A stretch of 64,000 nucleotides of DNA, taken from contig NC_063153.1 in the NCBI RefSeq assembly GCF_020921035.1, positions 7,440,001-7,504,000 of the forward strand, given 5' to 3'. A program made the translations under genes and the position numbers. Positions 25,464 to 38,800 of the stretch are shown piece after piece. The notes beneath the pieces are model-generated. The model searched no databases. It had not been told where the DNA came from and saw nothing but the letters and a program-made list of their open reading frames with translations. The stretch is from Rhodamnia argentea (lineage: Eukaryota > Streptophyta > Magnoliopsida > Myrtales > Myrtaceae). The stretch's first letter is position 1. Every line of letters begins with the position of its first letter.

Positions 25464-28400
25464 ATGGAAGTTGCTTCTTCTTCTTCTTCACCGCATTCGA
25501 TTCGGCTCTGTTACGGTGCGCGCTCTCTCTCTCTCTGCGTGCATGTTCTCGTCCGTGCTTTTGTGCGAACTTTTTTTGATTTCTTTTCTCCTTCTGTTTC
25601 CTGCGACGTGCGGCGTTCAGGTTACAAGGACTCGAGGAGCTTCTCTTCGTCGTCTCTAGTGCCGGTAATCTCGCCGTCCCTATCTGTTGTTCGTTTGCTA
25701 TTGAACTGCTGGGGGGTTCGGAGGCGCCTTTTCCTATTTCTTTTCGTGCTTTCGGGACTAGATTTCGGAACCTCCGGTTCGACTGAGCAAATTCGACGCC
25801 TTGTTGAAATCTCGAACTTAGTGCGGTCGCTCGTGTTCCTTTCGCGCTAGTGCGGCGAAACTTGTGGTTCTGAGGTTATCAATCTAGTCCGAGTGCGTCT
25901 GGATTTGGTGTCGCTATCTCGCGCCCTGTGCGTTTCATTTGGAAGAGGAGGGTGCAGGTGGGGCTGGGGCATGAGTCGGATTGTTATTTGACTGGAATAT
26001 GAGATGATTTTTAGAAGCTTTATACCCTCTTAGTGTACACGTAGGATTAAAGTGAAAATGTAAAAGGAATACGAACAAAGACTGAGTTGGGAAAAAGGCT
26101 GAACTGCTGAGCATCTTCTGTTTTGCATCTGTTGCTTATCAGTTTAGATGAGGTCTATAATGATACCATCCTTGTATTTTTTTTTTTTAATGGCCTTTGT
26201 TTTCCGCCATCTTTATTGGGGCTGATAATTTTCTTGTTGTCTGAATTTTTGCAGTTTTGTGTGTATAAAGGAGTTCATAGTGCGCACTCTCTTTATAGAC
26301 GTTCGATCCTTAGAAGTTCCAGTAATTGTAAGTATTCATGTTTAGCATGTACAGTACAAAAAGTAGCAACGAACTGCATTATCAGATCATTATATGAGTT
26401 GCATTGATATGAATGGGCTGGTTGTGGTGTTTCATTTCTGGTTTGCTCTTTTATATATGACCTATTTAGGGCCTTACATAGACAGTGGTGTTTTGTAGAC
26501 CTTGCCATGATCAGGGTTCTGAAAGTTACAATCTCGGATCATTATTCGGTCTGATTGTGTTTCTATCTAGTGCTGCATTTTTTCTGTGTAGCAGAAAGGG
26601 AGGTTAATCCATGCTTCAAGACTACTATAAGAGAAGAAAATTAAAGCACTACTCAACTTTTTTTCCGAGGTCCTATTGCTTGTATGTTGCACTCATCATT
26701 GGCTATTCCTTCTGAAAACCTCCAGTGAATATGTCTGGGTCTATTCTAAGAGCCACACATATGAGTGATGACTTTGGATGTATTGAAAGGACCATAAACG
26801 TGAGAAGTGAGACTGATTTATGACACTAGCTGGGGACAAAGTTTTCTGTTGGTGGTATCATAATATCCCTTTTCCTGAAGATACATAAACCTGTGGGGGA
26901 CAAAGTTAGATGGTGGGTGGACTTGGAGGAAATCTGCTGAAATTGATTGGATAGGATCAGCTAGGTGATTATTATTTTAATTTCTTTTATCTATTGTTGA
27001 ATGACTAAGAAGAGAATTAAGAATGTATAGGATGATATCCATGATGCCACAAAGAAAATGATATTATTGTTGTCTTGCCGCCTTTGTTTTCTGCAATACT
27101 GGCTGTTCAGGAGTGCTGTGCCATCAATTATATTTTCTCCTTCTTTCAATGCCAAAGTATGGTTCAACTGGTGACTCTTTGGAACTTGAGTATTTTGTGG
27201 GAACATGGCGCCACTGATATGGTAGTGCCGTTTGAAAAGGGACCATGTCCATAAACGATATTCAATGGCTCGAAATATCTGTTTGCTATAAGTATCTATC
27301 TTTCCAATGAACTTCTGCGGAACAAAATAATCACCCACATGGTCCTTTTTGGTTCACATGGAAACTCATACAAAGGGGGCAGAAAGGTGAAAACAGCAAC
27401 CCTATGCCTCTTTTTGTTAAAGTAAATGATATGGAAACCTAAGGGATAAAAGGAGCATTAAAAAAAAAAACCATTTCTAGGACATTATTTGCTGCCCATG
27501 TTTTTCCATTTATTTCTTGTATTTAGGTTTTTGGAATTAGAGGTGGTGGCGTGTGACATGACACAACACGGTAGAGTTGTACGATGAGGATAGTGTATGA
27601 TGAAAGTACATAGATGGAAGGGAGTATTGACTGCTGATCATTATAGTTTGTTCAAGGAAAAAAAGATGACCTAAGAGATATTTAATTTTATTCAAACATA
27701 AGACAAATATTTTGGGATACTTTTGCTCTGGACATGATACGAGATTAATCACATGCATACCTTACTAAAGTTGAATTCATTGTAAAAGTCCAGTTTCCTT
27801 GAAGATTCGGTGTGAGGTTTGCTTTTTCTTCTGATTGTCAAGTGATAGGGACTAATAAGAGTCTGATGTTGGTACCATTTGCAATTTCACATTGTTAGAC
27901 ATTACTTCAATTCCTCATGAGTTTTGTTTACTCCCTAAGACTTAGATTCTTCTTGCATCATTGTAGTTAAGCCCTCAAATTCTTTCGTGAGTTGTTTATT
28001 CTTGCATGCAGTAAATATGCATACACCTAATTCCTAGCCTCGCTGCTTCTGATTTCAGTTTCTTCGAAATGCTTTTTCCACCACGCAAAGAAGGAAATCC
28101 CTGCTTTACAGCATCGTCCTAGCCTGAAAGTCGGGTTCAACAGGCCATATTGCTATGATAACTTGTGCTCTCGGAATAGATTTTATAGGTATACTGTCGT
28201 AAGATCTGAATTGGCTGACTTTGGGAATTCTGGTGCAGCTCTTCCCTTGCCAGGTCTGTTTGAAGTCTATTTTATCTATTCCCCCCACCCCCTCCCCCGC
28301 AACTTGAAAATTACAATCTCAATCCTATTTTGTTTTCCCTGTTGAATCACAGCGCATGAAGTGCTTGCTAAAGTGAGAGGAGTTTGCTTCTACGCTGTCG

Positions 28401-29613
28401 CTGCAATTGCTGCAATTATTCTTTTTCAGCTAATGCTGGTGGCACATCCTTTTGTGCTCCTCTTGGACCGATATCAAAGAAAAGCTCAGCACTTTATTGC
28501 CAAGATTTGGTCTACGTTGACTGTTGCTCCGTTTGTTAGAATTGAAGTTCAGGGATTGGAAAATCTTCCTCCACCAGACACTCCTGCTGTTTATGTTTCA
28601 AACCATCAGAGCTTTTTAGACATATATACTCTTCTCACCCTGGGGAGAAGCTTCAAGTTCATCAGCAAGACCAGCATATTCCTCTATCCCATTATTGGTT
28701 GGGCAATGTATTTGTTGGGTACTATTCCATTGAAACGAATGGACAGCCGAAGCCAATTGGTAAATTCTCTCTCTAATTTTTTATGAAGAAGTTTTTTATT
28801 TTTACTTTTTTGTATTATTGGGGTTGTAGGTAACAGTCTTGGACTTGTAGAATGGAATGTTCATCTTGGTTTTATTGTAGATCATTGTTTTAGAAAAAAA
28901 AAAAATTTCTTCTGCTCGCAGTGATGCTTTACCTGGTGCAGATGTAGGTTTTATGGATAAAATTGTTCTTTTTCTCGGTTTATCGAGACTCTTGGTTCCC
29001 TACATGTAGAAATGTTTTAAGCGGTGCATGGATCTCATTAAGAAGGGAGCATCTGTCTTTTTCTTTCCTGAGGGAACACGAAGTAGAGATGGAAAATTAG
29101 GCGATTTCAAGGTGATACCTCGATGCCCTTCTATAGTCTTGAAATGTTAATTCTATGAGATCAGTTGTAGTAAACTGAATTTTGCTTCTATATGCATAGA
29201 TGGAGACCATGGTTGTCAAGTTTGTAATATGATCTTCTATACGTACTTCAACATGGATAGGGGATTTCTGTCATTCTTTTTGGTATAAATCGTTTAAGAA
29301 ATCATTACATTCTGGTTAATATGAGAAAGGAAGAGTAGACTTCTTGACATCTACTGAGATGGAATAGTATTTTTGATGCACTGTTTATCTTGACATGTAG
29401 AAAGGTGCATTTAGTGTTGCAGCGAAGACCAAAGTGCCAGTGGTACCTATGACCCTGATTGGAACTGGCAAAATCATGCCAGCAGGACAAGAGGGCATTG
29501 TAAATTCAGGATCTGTGAAAGTGGTTATACATAAGCCAATAGAAGGCAGTGATGCTGAAACCTTGTGCAATGAAGCTAAAAATACTATAGCAAAAGCTCT
29601 GAATCAAGGATGA
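25464..29613 (+). CDS. LPAT1: 1-acyl-sn-glycerol-3-phosphate acyltransferase 1, chloroplast
   Basis: Acylates lysophosphatidic acid at sn-2 to give phosphatidic acid in the plastid (prokaryotic) lipid pathway; ATS2/LPAT1 in Arabidopsis (At4g30580). Seven coding exons: 25464-25515, 25621-25664, 26255-26327, 28059-28253, 28353-28759, 29010-29111, 29401-29613. They give 361 residues against 356 in Arabidopsis, with every phase consistent. Residues 1-100 are a Ser-rich transit peptide. A membrane helix spans about 131-159. The PlsC motifs are NHQSFLD (205-211, the catalytic NHX4D), a GTIPLKR block near 240, FPEGTR (276-281, substrate binding) and VPMTLIGTGK in the last exon. All catalytic residues are present. 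The Arabidopsis homologue is essential for embryo development. Exons 1-3 are short, divergent transit-peptide exons and carry the least certainty. Confidence 0.95.
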
Positions 29614-30240
29614 GGAACTTAGTAAGACAAGTTCAGTTCCTTCTGCAATCTGAGAATCCAATCCATTTTTTTGCATGATGTAGAGATAAAAGGTATGAGT
29701 CGACTATACTGCTGCTTATTTCCACAATCTACTTTAAAAAAGAAAAGAAAAAATATGTATTCTACAATCTAGTACAGCGTTTAGATGATAGCTATCAGAT
29801 ATTCAATTGTATACAAATATTGTGATGCAGATTACTTATTGATCTAGTTAGTTACTAGTGAATTTCATTGTCATTTTCTTTTAAATTTTTGCTGAATGCT
29901 GGTGCACACAGAAGTACTTCTCTTGATACGGTAAACAGCGAGTAAACCTGGTTTTGATGGCGCTTCATGCATGCGCCAAGGATTGTTTTGTGTAAACATT
30001 GATTCCAATGTCTACTTGTTTCTGGTTTTAGGAAAGTACCGATACTATTTTTTCTTCCTATTCTTGTAAAACTTCAATTCTCTCAACTTTTCCCAATGGC
30101 ATTTCTTTTTTCTTACCTATTCCAAGCATAAACTATTGTGCTTCCATCTTGGCCCCTGTGAAACTGTCTTGGCCATACTTAATATCAGTTGGATGAGATC
30201 CTATCGAGTCATGGCTTGACTGTTGTGGACATGTAAGTTA

Positions 30241-30825
30241 GGAAAGATGGATAACTGCACTCCTACTGCATTTTTATTGCAGAAGTCTCTAAAGATAATG
30301 AATTTGTACTTATTGATGATATGTCTTTGTAAAATAATTTTAAAAATTCCAAATGGTATTGTCATGCATTGAATGCCATAAATCTTTGCCCTTGTTAAGT
30401 GTTTTGTGCATCCTTTGCTTCTAATATGTTGAAATATCGCCTTTCTTAACTTTTAGGCTGCACTTTGGAGAGATCCTATTCGACTCTGGTTAGGATAGGT
30501 GCTTGGCAGTGGCCTTTAGATGGGATAGAGAGCTAGATGGATAACTGCACCCCTGCATTTTTGTTGTGGAAGTCTCTCAAGATAATGAATTTGTAGTTAT
30601 TGATGATATATGCCTTTGTAGAATAAGTCAAAAATTCCAAATGGTATTGTCATGCACTGAATGCCATAAATCTTTGCCCTTGTTAAGTGTTTTGTGCATC
30701 CTTTGCTTCTAATATGTTGAAATATTGCCTTTCTCAACTTTTAGGCTGCACTTTGGAGAGATCCTATTCGACTCTGGTTAGGATAGGTGCTTGGCAGTGG
30801 CCTTTAGATGGGATAGAGAGCTAGA
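30241..30825. repeat. 290-bp tandem duplication
   Basis: Two head-to-tail copies meet near 30531. Each runs from 'gatggataactgcac' to 'gggatagagagctagat'. Copies differ at only a few positions and one short indel early in the unit, so the event is recent. Confidence 0.92.
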
Positions 30826-33374
30826 TAATCATGGATATAGCCTGTTTGTGGATTCGAACTTCAAGGGGCTAAATAAGGCTGGACGGGATTAGCCTATCCA
30901 GCAAGAGAGACTCATGATGGAATGAGAAAGTTACTTGTAAAATTAGAGCTCGATTCCATCGTGATATCTACCTAGGTCATACCCATAGTGAGTGGCCGGT
31001 AAGGAAGTGCTGATGCTTGGGCATTTAGATGCTCTCTCTCTCTCTCTCTCTCTGTGACACATACACATCCAGTTGCTGCAATGTGCGCAACTTTGATTGT
31101 TAGGCCAAATTGGGTCAGGACTGCTCAGCCCAATTGCAACCCGGGGTTAGGAAGGACAGAAAGAAAGGTTCACAGCTCAGACTTTGGTCTGAAACCAAGT
31201 TGCGGCAGCTCAGGTGGTCATTTTTATAGAATCGCTTGCCAATCCTTGTGCGCGTTAACAACTGTTTACCAGCTACCAGCTCATAGGTGTGTAGACATGG
31301 GCTTCTCGTAGGTGGTCTACCAATGGTTGACGAACCATGAGGGCGAATCTCATTGATCTTTTTATCTTATATCTGGTCTTTAGCGTGTGCCAAACATCAT
31401 ATATAGGAGTTGTCATTTCTGACTTATTCTGGTGATTTCCCTCAACTTATTTTGGTTAATACGCGTGGACCTGGGTGTGTATTGCAACCCAATTTAATCT
31501 TATTGAAAATAATCTTGTTAGACTAATATATGCAGATTTGTTTTTTCCGCAGGCAATATATTGCATACGACATATTGTGCAGCACATAATTGTAGTTAAG
31601 GCAAATACTTGCTGTTTGGCGGGGCGTTATGACTCAATTCACCTTATCACCACGCGAGGCGGTTTGATTTAGTCATGAACAGATCACTGACTGCTATATA
31701 AGCTTTCGTCCCGATCCTTCCCCACCTGGCATGCCCGAGTCTAAACGGTAAATTTTCTCAAGGTTGAAAAATGATCGTGCCCATGTATTACAAGTACTGC
31801 ATTCCCCGTGAATCAAATTATGGGAGGTCAGGATCATGAAGCGTTATATTTTTTTGGATAGCGAAAGTGAATCATAGGAAGGCTTCCTGGAAATTCTGAG
31901 ATGGAGAATCTGAAAAATTACACCAACCAAAGCAATTGAACGTAACAGTTTCCACTTTGTAATCGTTCTTTTTCCTTTTTCGAGAGGTGATAACCCCTGT
32001 TTGGTTCCTTTGTACATCTCGCTGCCACTAAATCTAGCTAACGTACTATAATTGTGCTATTTGATGAGATAGACGTTCAATTTATTCGCCAAACTTCCAA
32101 ACTCACTTCCTTGAAACTCTTCGTACCTATGGTACTTCCAGCTTCCTCCTGTGTTCGGAACTTGTTCTCCAACGTTCGGACATGAGGTCCGGATCTTCAC
32201 TACTTGCACTCTCTCTCTATGGACCCTAGTCCTGCAAAACAGATAATTGAGGTTGCGCTTACTTGACAAGAATGATGTGAGTTCTATTTATATGTTATCC
32301 TAATGTTGTCTAAGGAAAGAAACTCCCAATACATTTGGTTTTCTTTCCTATGAGTTCGAGCCTTAATAAGAATTGGAGTTCAGACGATTTGTGCACGTTC
32401 GGATGGATGAGGCTGGAGTTTCATTTTGCGATTGGGCTTCTTGAAGTTTGATAAATGGACTGGGCTTGGTTTCTTTACACTGAGCGACGGTTGTGTGAGT
32501 ATACGCTATCTTAGAGCCGGTCCACATCATCTGACTGATTCCAGATTTATGAACTCTTTTCTTTTTTGCCTGTTCTTTATCCCTTGGATCTTTTGGCTGT
32601 GCTAAATCGGTTGCTTTCCAGAAACTCACGGTGTGATACATGGAACCCATCTCATGCGTCGGACATCGACACAACCCCAACATAATGGTGCCTTGTTGCA
32701 CGGGGAACTGAGAGATTTGCCGTGGTGGGTGAGGCCATTGGCGATTTGCCTATCTATTCTTGATTCGAAAAATTAATTAGCTACTTGGAAGGTTTGTTTC
32801 GGTTTGATTGACAATATATGCTCATTGATCTATACTCCAGAGAAATAAAATTAGGAATTGGCCAACAAGATAACAGCTTGTTCATCCCCTTGTGATCTTA
32901 GGTGTAAAATACCAAGAAGAAGATTTTGCTTCGCTGCTACCAATATTCAAAATCGAGCTATCTTGTTTGGATGATCGATGTTTGATATAACCAATTCTGC
33001 CTCTTACTTATATATCTTTATTTTATCTGACTACCAAGCATTTTCTTTTTTTTTTTTTTTTGTTTTCTGATTCCATCTTATGTCATGGAAGACGCAATTT
33101 AGGGATTTTTTCCCTCCTTTCTTGCGCATTAAAAAAATTATAAAACGTAATTCAAAGTACAAGAAGATTAATGATTACAAATGAGGAGGCAATAAATCGA
33201 AGAACATGTTAGATTCACTTTTATTTTTTATTTTTTTCACGTTTTTTCTTCATCTAAATTCCGAGTGCATACAATTTGACTTTTTAAGATCGAAACATGC
33301 GAGACTTTATTGGTTAGTACTTTAAATTGTTGTCGCAATTACTATTCTTGTCTGTTATTTTCTTTTGCGAAAAT

Positions 33375-33690
33375 GACATAATTACTTTATGAACTTTAGC
33401 TCAATGTGTAATGTGTTCTAATTTGTTAAATAGAATTCTTGAACATTAGCTTAATGTGTAATATCGTTTTTGAACTTTTAATTTGTTCAATATGGTCATT
33501 GAACTTTTAATAAATGTTCAATCTAATCCCTTGACTACGTGAAAATGCCTAATGTTACTAGATTAAATATGTACCACAAGTTAAAATAGAAAGTTTAGAA
33601 ATAACATTACACATTCTGTTTAAAAACCGTATTGAACAAATAAAAAATTCAATGACAATATTGCATATTGGACCAAGGTTTAGAGACAGT
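33375..33690. mobile_element. Palindromic element A
   Basis: The left half ('atttgttcaatatggtcattgaactttt') is matched by the reverse complement of the right half ('attgaacaaataaaaaattcaatgacaatattgcatattgg'). The central region is non-coding and AT-rich. It is a MITE-like foldback sequence, directly followed by a related element. Confidence 0.5.
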
Positions 33691-33699
33691 TCTTTTGAA

Positions 33700-34040
33700 A
33701 GGGATAATTGCACAAATGGTCCATAAAGTTTGGCCATATCGTTCTTGAACTTTTAATTTGTTTAATGTTGTCATTGAATTTTTGGTAAATGTTCATTCTA
33801 GTCCCTAAACTATCTAAAAATATTAAGTGTTATCCTTCTATTAATTCAAATTCAAGAATAACATTAAATATTTTCATATATTTTAGCAATCATATTGAAC
33901 ATTTACAAAAAGTTTATGGATTATATTGAATAAATTACAAATTTGTGGGCGACATCACACATTAAGCCAAAGTCACAGATCACGTCGAGCAAATTAAAAG
34001 TTCATGAACAAAATTGCATATAATTTGTGTCGATTTTCTT
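33700..34040. mobile_element. Palindromic element B
   Basis: This begins 'gggataattgcacaaatggtccataaagtttggcc' and shares the 'gaacttttaatttgtttaatg' and 'cattgaa' phrases of element A. Its right end ('attaagccaaag...gttcatgaacaaaattgcatata') is the inverted counterpart. It lies about 350 bases before the inferred CNGC leader. Confidence 0.5.
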
Positions 34041-34471
34041 GTATACAAATTATTCCTTATTTTTGCCCTTTCGAAAGAAAAAAAAAATTATGTTCTTCCT
34101 TTTTCTAAGTGGACACAAGTCAAGCAGCCGGCCCGGCGCAATCCGCACGTCAAACGACAATCGCGACGGGGGAGCACTCGGTTTCGTCAACGTAGCGTTT
34201 GGACTTGGAGTGCTCCTCTTTGTCGTCACCCCCCACTCAGGGGCAATTCTGTCATTTCATTTAATTCACTAGCCTCCAATTTATATAACAAAAATCTCAT
34301 TTCAAATTATAATTTCCAGTTTCAATTTTCTTTGTTGGCTGTAGTAAACGATATTTCTGACTACATTTTCTCTCACGTCTCTCTCTCTCTCTCTCTCTAG
34401 TCCCACGTCGTCCCTCTCGCCCATCTCCAAATCATGGACTGAAAACCAGCGACAGTTGTTCAATGTCCACC

Positions 34472-35859
34472 GTAAGTCCGGTCTCTCTTTGATCTCCGCA
34501 GTTGCTGCTTGATTCGCCGACACTGGCGATGCTCCTCTTTGCTCTGATTTTGCATTTATGCAGTTTGTGTCGGGAATTTATTGTTGTTTTCGACTTGATG
34601 CTCATCGTTGTCGTGTCTCCTAAGACTTGTGAACTGGAATACTTGTGGTCAACGGAAGCTTTTTGGTTGTCTGTGATTGGAATCGACAGGCTGTTTCCGT
34701 TCTCTGCCATGCAAGTTTGCCGCAACCGCTAGTCAACACGAATTCGTTCTTGACGAGGGGATTGTTTGGGGGGAGGGCGGGGGGTGTGATTTATTTTGTG
34801 GTACGTGTGAAATCCATTCGCTGCGATCGTTTTGTGGTGATGGGTCAGTGAAGGATCTGTTCACCGTCTGCGTATGTCTGGTCGGGAGGGGCGGTGTTAA
34901 TGGGCGTTGCTATGTGGATGGCTGTCTGGTATGAAACTGATGTTGTCGCGAAGGACGAAAAAAATGTAGTCGGTTTTGGCTATTTTGGGAATACTGGGGA
35001 AAATTATGGGGTTTGTCTAATTGGACCATACGGGGTTGTCTTAGCAGCTTAGCAGTTCAAGTGATACGCTTTCATGTCATTTTGGTGCATGGTGTAGATT
35101 TGATTCCCCAAATAATGCAGTGCTTCTCTGTTTAAATGACCTACTTGGACTCTTGTTTTGCGTGATCATGAAGCTAGGGTTTACTCGTGCTGTACTCTCT
35201 CCATTGGAATATATTGTTTTCTTTTTCTTTTTTTATGGGAGATGGGAATGCGTCTCTTGGCTAACATCATCTGAAAGGCTTTGAAGGATTGATTTTCTCT
35301 ATAAAGGGCAGCATCAGTGCTATCTCTAGTTTTGAAGAACACATGGTTGCATTGATGTTCAAGGGATCAATTATCCGCACTAGATTATTCTGGTGTTAGA
35401 GCATATCTGCTTCATCAGTCTCTTTTAACAAATCCAGAAATGGTTTTTCTCTATCCATTTCGGTAGTGCTTGTCGTAAATTCTTGCATGAAGTGTTTGAA
35501 ATGAAGTACATGTTGTACACACTTATGCGTTGACGAAATTGATGGGTTTCGCTGCATGTTTTCTGGATGTGCTTCTACACCAACCAGTGCAATTGTCCTG
35601 CTACTGAGTTTGTTTGTATGTGTGCATACATTAAGCACCCCTTTGAAATGGATTTAGTTATAGGATCTTTTTGTGGTGATGTCTGCCAGAGATAAATTGC
35701 GATGTATGGTTGGGGAAGTGCCTATCTAATGCATCATTAATGAAACAAGACTTTTAGGTAATCTTGGTTTTCTCTTTTCTTTTTCTTTTTTGGTTCTGTC
35801 AAGTGCAAGCGATTCTTCTTGAGGCCTTCTGCGACTTAAACCACTTTCTTGTTCTGCAG
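34472..35859 (+). other. Probable 5' UTR intron of CNGC
   Basis: A consensus donor (CACC|GTAAGT) at 34472 and an acceptor (TTCTGCAG) ending at 35859 enclose non-coding sequence upstream of the ATG at 35889. The leader exon would lie between the (CT)n tract at 34377-34399 and 34471. Joining the exons creates a 12-codon upstream ORF, described among the findings. This is inference from splice-site quality. Confidence 0.45.
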
Positions 35860-35888
35860 GTGACTTATATTTGGTTTTTGTCTGCATA

Positions 35889-38800
35889 ATGTTCGACTGT
35901 GGCCTGAAATCACACTCCATGGGTGGCCAACAAGAGAAGTTTGTGAGGTAATACACGAAATAGCCATATTTTAATACGATGTACTGTGAATTTCCTATGT
36001 TGGATGATCGCTAATAGCTTTACCCTGAGAAAAATTTTGGGAAAAATCTTAAATTCATATTTGTGAAGGCTGATGGAAAAAACCTGCATATCAATCAGGC
36101 ATTTGATAGAGTTTGGTAAATTATGGGGCAAAAACCTGCATATCATTCCCGTAAGTGCTAACTGCCTAGGCTCTGGATAACATTGCTGTATTCTTGTCTT
36201 GAATGATGAAAGTTAACATTGTCAACTTTTCTTTTTGTTTTTACGAGAGAGCATATTGTCATTTGGGAAAATTTTTAATTTTGGGCATATTTGATTGCAG
36301 TATTCTGAGATAGTTAATCGAGAAAAAAACTGTGGCTTATTCATATCGGTTCATATTTTTACTCTCCGTGTTTTGAGGCAATTCTGAAGTGTGGTGCCTG
36401 CTGAGATTTTTTTTTTAACCTTCTTTTAATGTTCCATGAAAAGGGTTGGAGTGGATCATTGGTTAAAGATGGTAAAGAAGAATTGCGCTTTTCCATGCTA
36501 ACAATGTTTTTTAACTTCTAGGCTGGATGATTTGGACTCGAGAGTATCATCATCTTCTGATACAGGAATGAAGAAGTGTGGATTCAACATTGAGGGGTTG
36601 AGCCGTGTCAGCCACACAAATAATGCCAAATCTAAGTCCTTCAAAACTGGAATGCGAAAGGGATCTGAAGGACTTAAGTCAATTAGTCGTTCTCTTGGAT
36701 TTGGGGTTTCTAGGGCAGTGTTCCCTGAAGATCTGAAATCATCGGAGAAAAAGATATTCGATCCTCAGGATAAATTCCTATTGTGGTGGAATAAGCTCTC
36801 TGTCATATCATGTATTATGGCAATATATGTGGATCCCTTTTTCTTTTATCTTCCTGTCGTTGATGATTCAAGTAACTGCATTGGCATAGACAGAAAATTA
36901 GCCATCAGTGTGACCACACTGCGAACCATTGTCGATGCTTTCTATCTCATCCACATGTCCCTACAATTCCGAACTGCTTATATTGCTCCATCATCCCGGG
37001 TTTTTGGACGCGGTGAACTTGTTATAGATCCTGCCCAAATAGCTAAGCGGTACTTGCGGCGGTACTTCATCGTTGATTTTCTTGCTGTTGTACCCCTGCC
37101 TCAGGTTCTTGCTGAACTCTTGCTGTGTACTTTTTCTTGGACGTTCCATGAGGCTGCATGTTTTCTCCTTTGTTGCAAACTTATCTCACTATAGGGCATG
37201 TTTGTTTCGCTGAATATCCGTGATTTGGAAACCATTTTCTTAAAAATGATGGTTTGTATTGCTTATAGACATGAATAAACGAAAATTATTTTTATCATCA
37301 GCAAAGATGCTTAAGCATAGTTCGTCATTGATATCGAAAATATGTTCCGTTGACTCATTTTCTATGGTATACAAACAATCATTGTTAGGAAACTATTTTC
37401 CATATCATTGATTTTCCATGAAACGAATGAACCCGCTATTGTTTACTTTTGGTTCCAAATTTTTCTGTACTAAGGTTCTTGCTGTGTGGTGAGTTGTTTT
37501 GTTGGATTGATTCTGATACAAACCTATATTTTTCATTTTCGGCCAAACTTATTTTGTTGTGGTTGACTTCTATGTTATTGTACTGCAAGTAAATTATATC
37601 GGAGGAAAAACTCTATTGTAGGCTTTGCAGATTGTTATTTTGGAAATGGGCATCGAGGCCTCTATACATTGTTTTCTTTTGTCAAATGCAGATTGTCGTC
37701 TGGAGATTCCTTCTGAGATCAAATGGTTCAGATGTATTAGGGACAAAGAGGGCTTTGCTTTTCATCGTGTTTGCCCAGTACGTTTTTAGATTTCTTCGCA
37801 TCTTTCCATTGACTTCAGAACTAAAAAGGACTGCAGGAGTTTTGGCTGAGACTGCCTGGGCCGGAGCTGCATATTATTTGCTACTGTATATGCTTGCCAG
37901 TCATGTGAGTGATTCCAGTTCGCTCTTATTTTTAAATTTTCCTTTCTACTACATTATTTGATCTATCTTTTTATGGACTTTGCTTCTAATCTTGGTTTAT
38001 CCTGCCTTCTGCTCTATCTAGTTTAGGTTTCTTTAGGCTCATTATTATGTATTTCTGTGGCAAACTGTTCCTTTGTTCATTTCAGAGTTTTGAGAATTTG
38101 GTAGATGATATTACTGATGATCTAAAGGAGTTGAAAAAAAAAATTAGGGTGAGTGATTAGGTTCGCATGCATCTTACTGGATTGTACGTGAAAAAAGGAA
38201 ACTGGTCTTCTGGATCAATATGCAGCTTGAGTCATTTTTAGTTTCCCTTTTTTGTTGGTTTCATGGGCTTTTGAAGGAATGCCCCTGGGGTGACAACAGG
38301 ATTTTCTCTCACACTGAATGGGGAGGCATGCTCATTTTTAAGCTGCAAGGATCATCCTACGTCCCTTCTTCGTTATAATGCTAAACCTTCCTCCTATTTA
38401 AAAGAAAAAACGTAGTTATTGATTTCTTGAGTGATACTCTCTGGACATTGTTATGAACAAATATGGCTTGCTGTACTTCTGTGATACTGGCTTATCTCTC
38501 ATCATTTGAGTTTATGAATTTATCTATTTTCAAGATTAGTCAGAACTCTTTGGTGCATTTTAGCTTACTGCTGGCTGTTGCTATTTGAAGAATGTCATGT
38601 TCCTACTATGTATATGTTAGAACATGTGAAAGAAACTTCAATTGGTAGAAATGATAAGCTGTTGCTATGTCATTTGCTTTTTATTTCTACCTTCATTTTT
38701 TATTGGGCCATCATTCTACCTTCGATCGAAATTGGTCTCACTTGACATGTATCTGGTTTCCTATTTGTTAACAAAATTTCTGTTAGTAGAAATGACTCAC

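Larger units (their letters stand above)
29614..34400. other. Spacer between LPAT1 and CNGC
   Basis: The first few hundred bases are probably the LPAT1 3' UTR. The rest holds a 290-bp tandem duplication (30241-30825), a (CT)n tract near 31030-31053, and two palindromic elements (33375-34040). Around 34120-34240 is a GC-richer stretch, and a (CT)n tract (34377-34399) opens the probable CNGC leader. No gene was recognised in 30830-33370. Confidence 0.55.
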
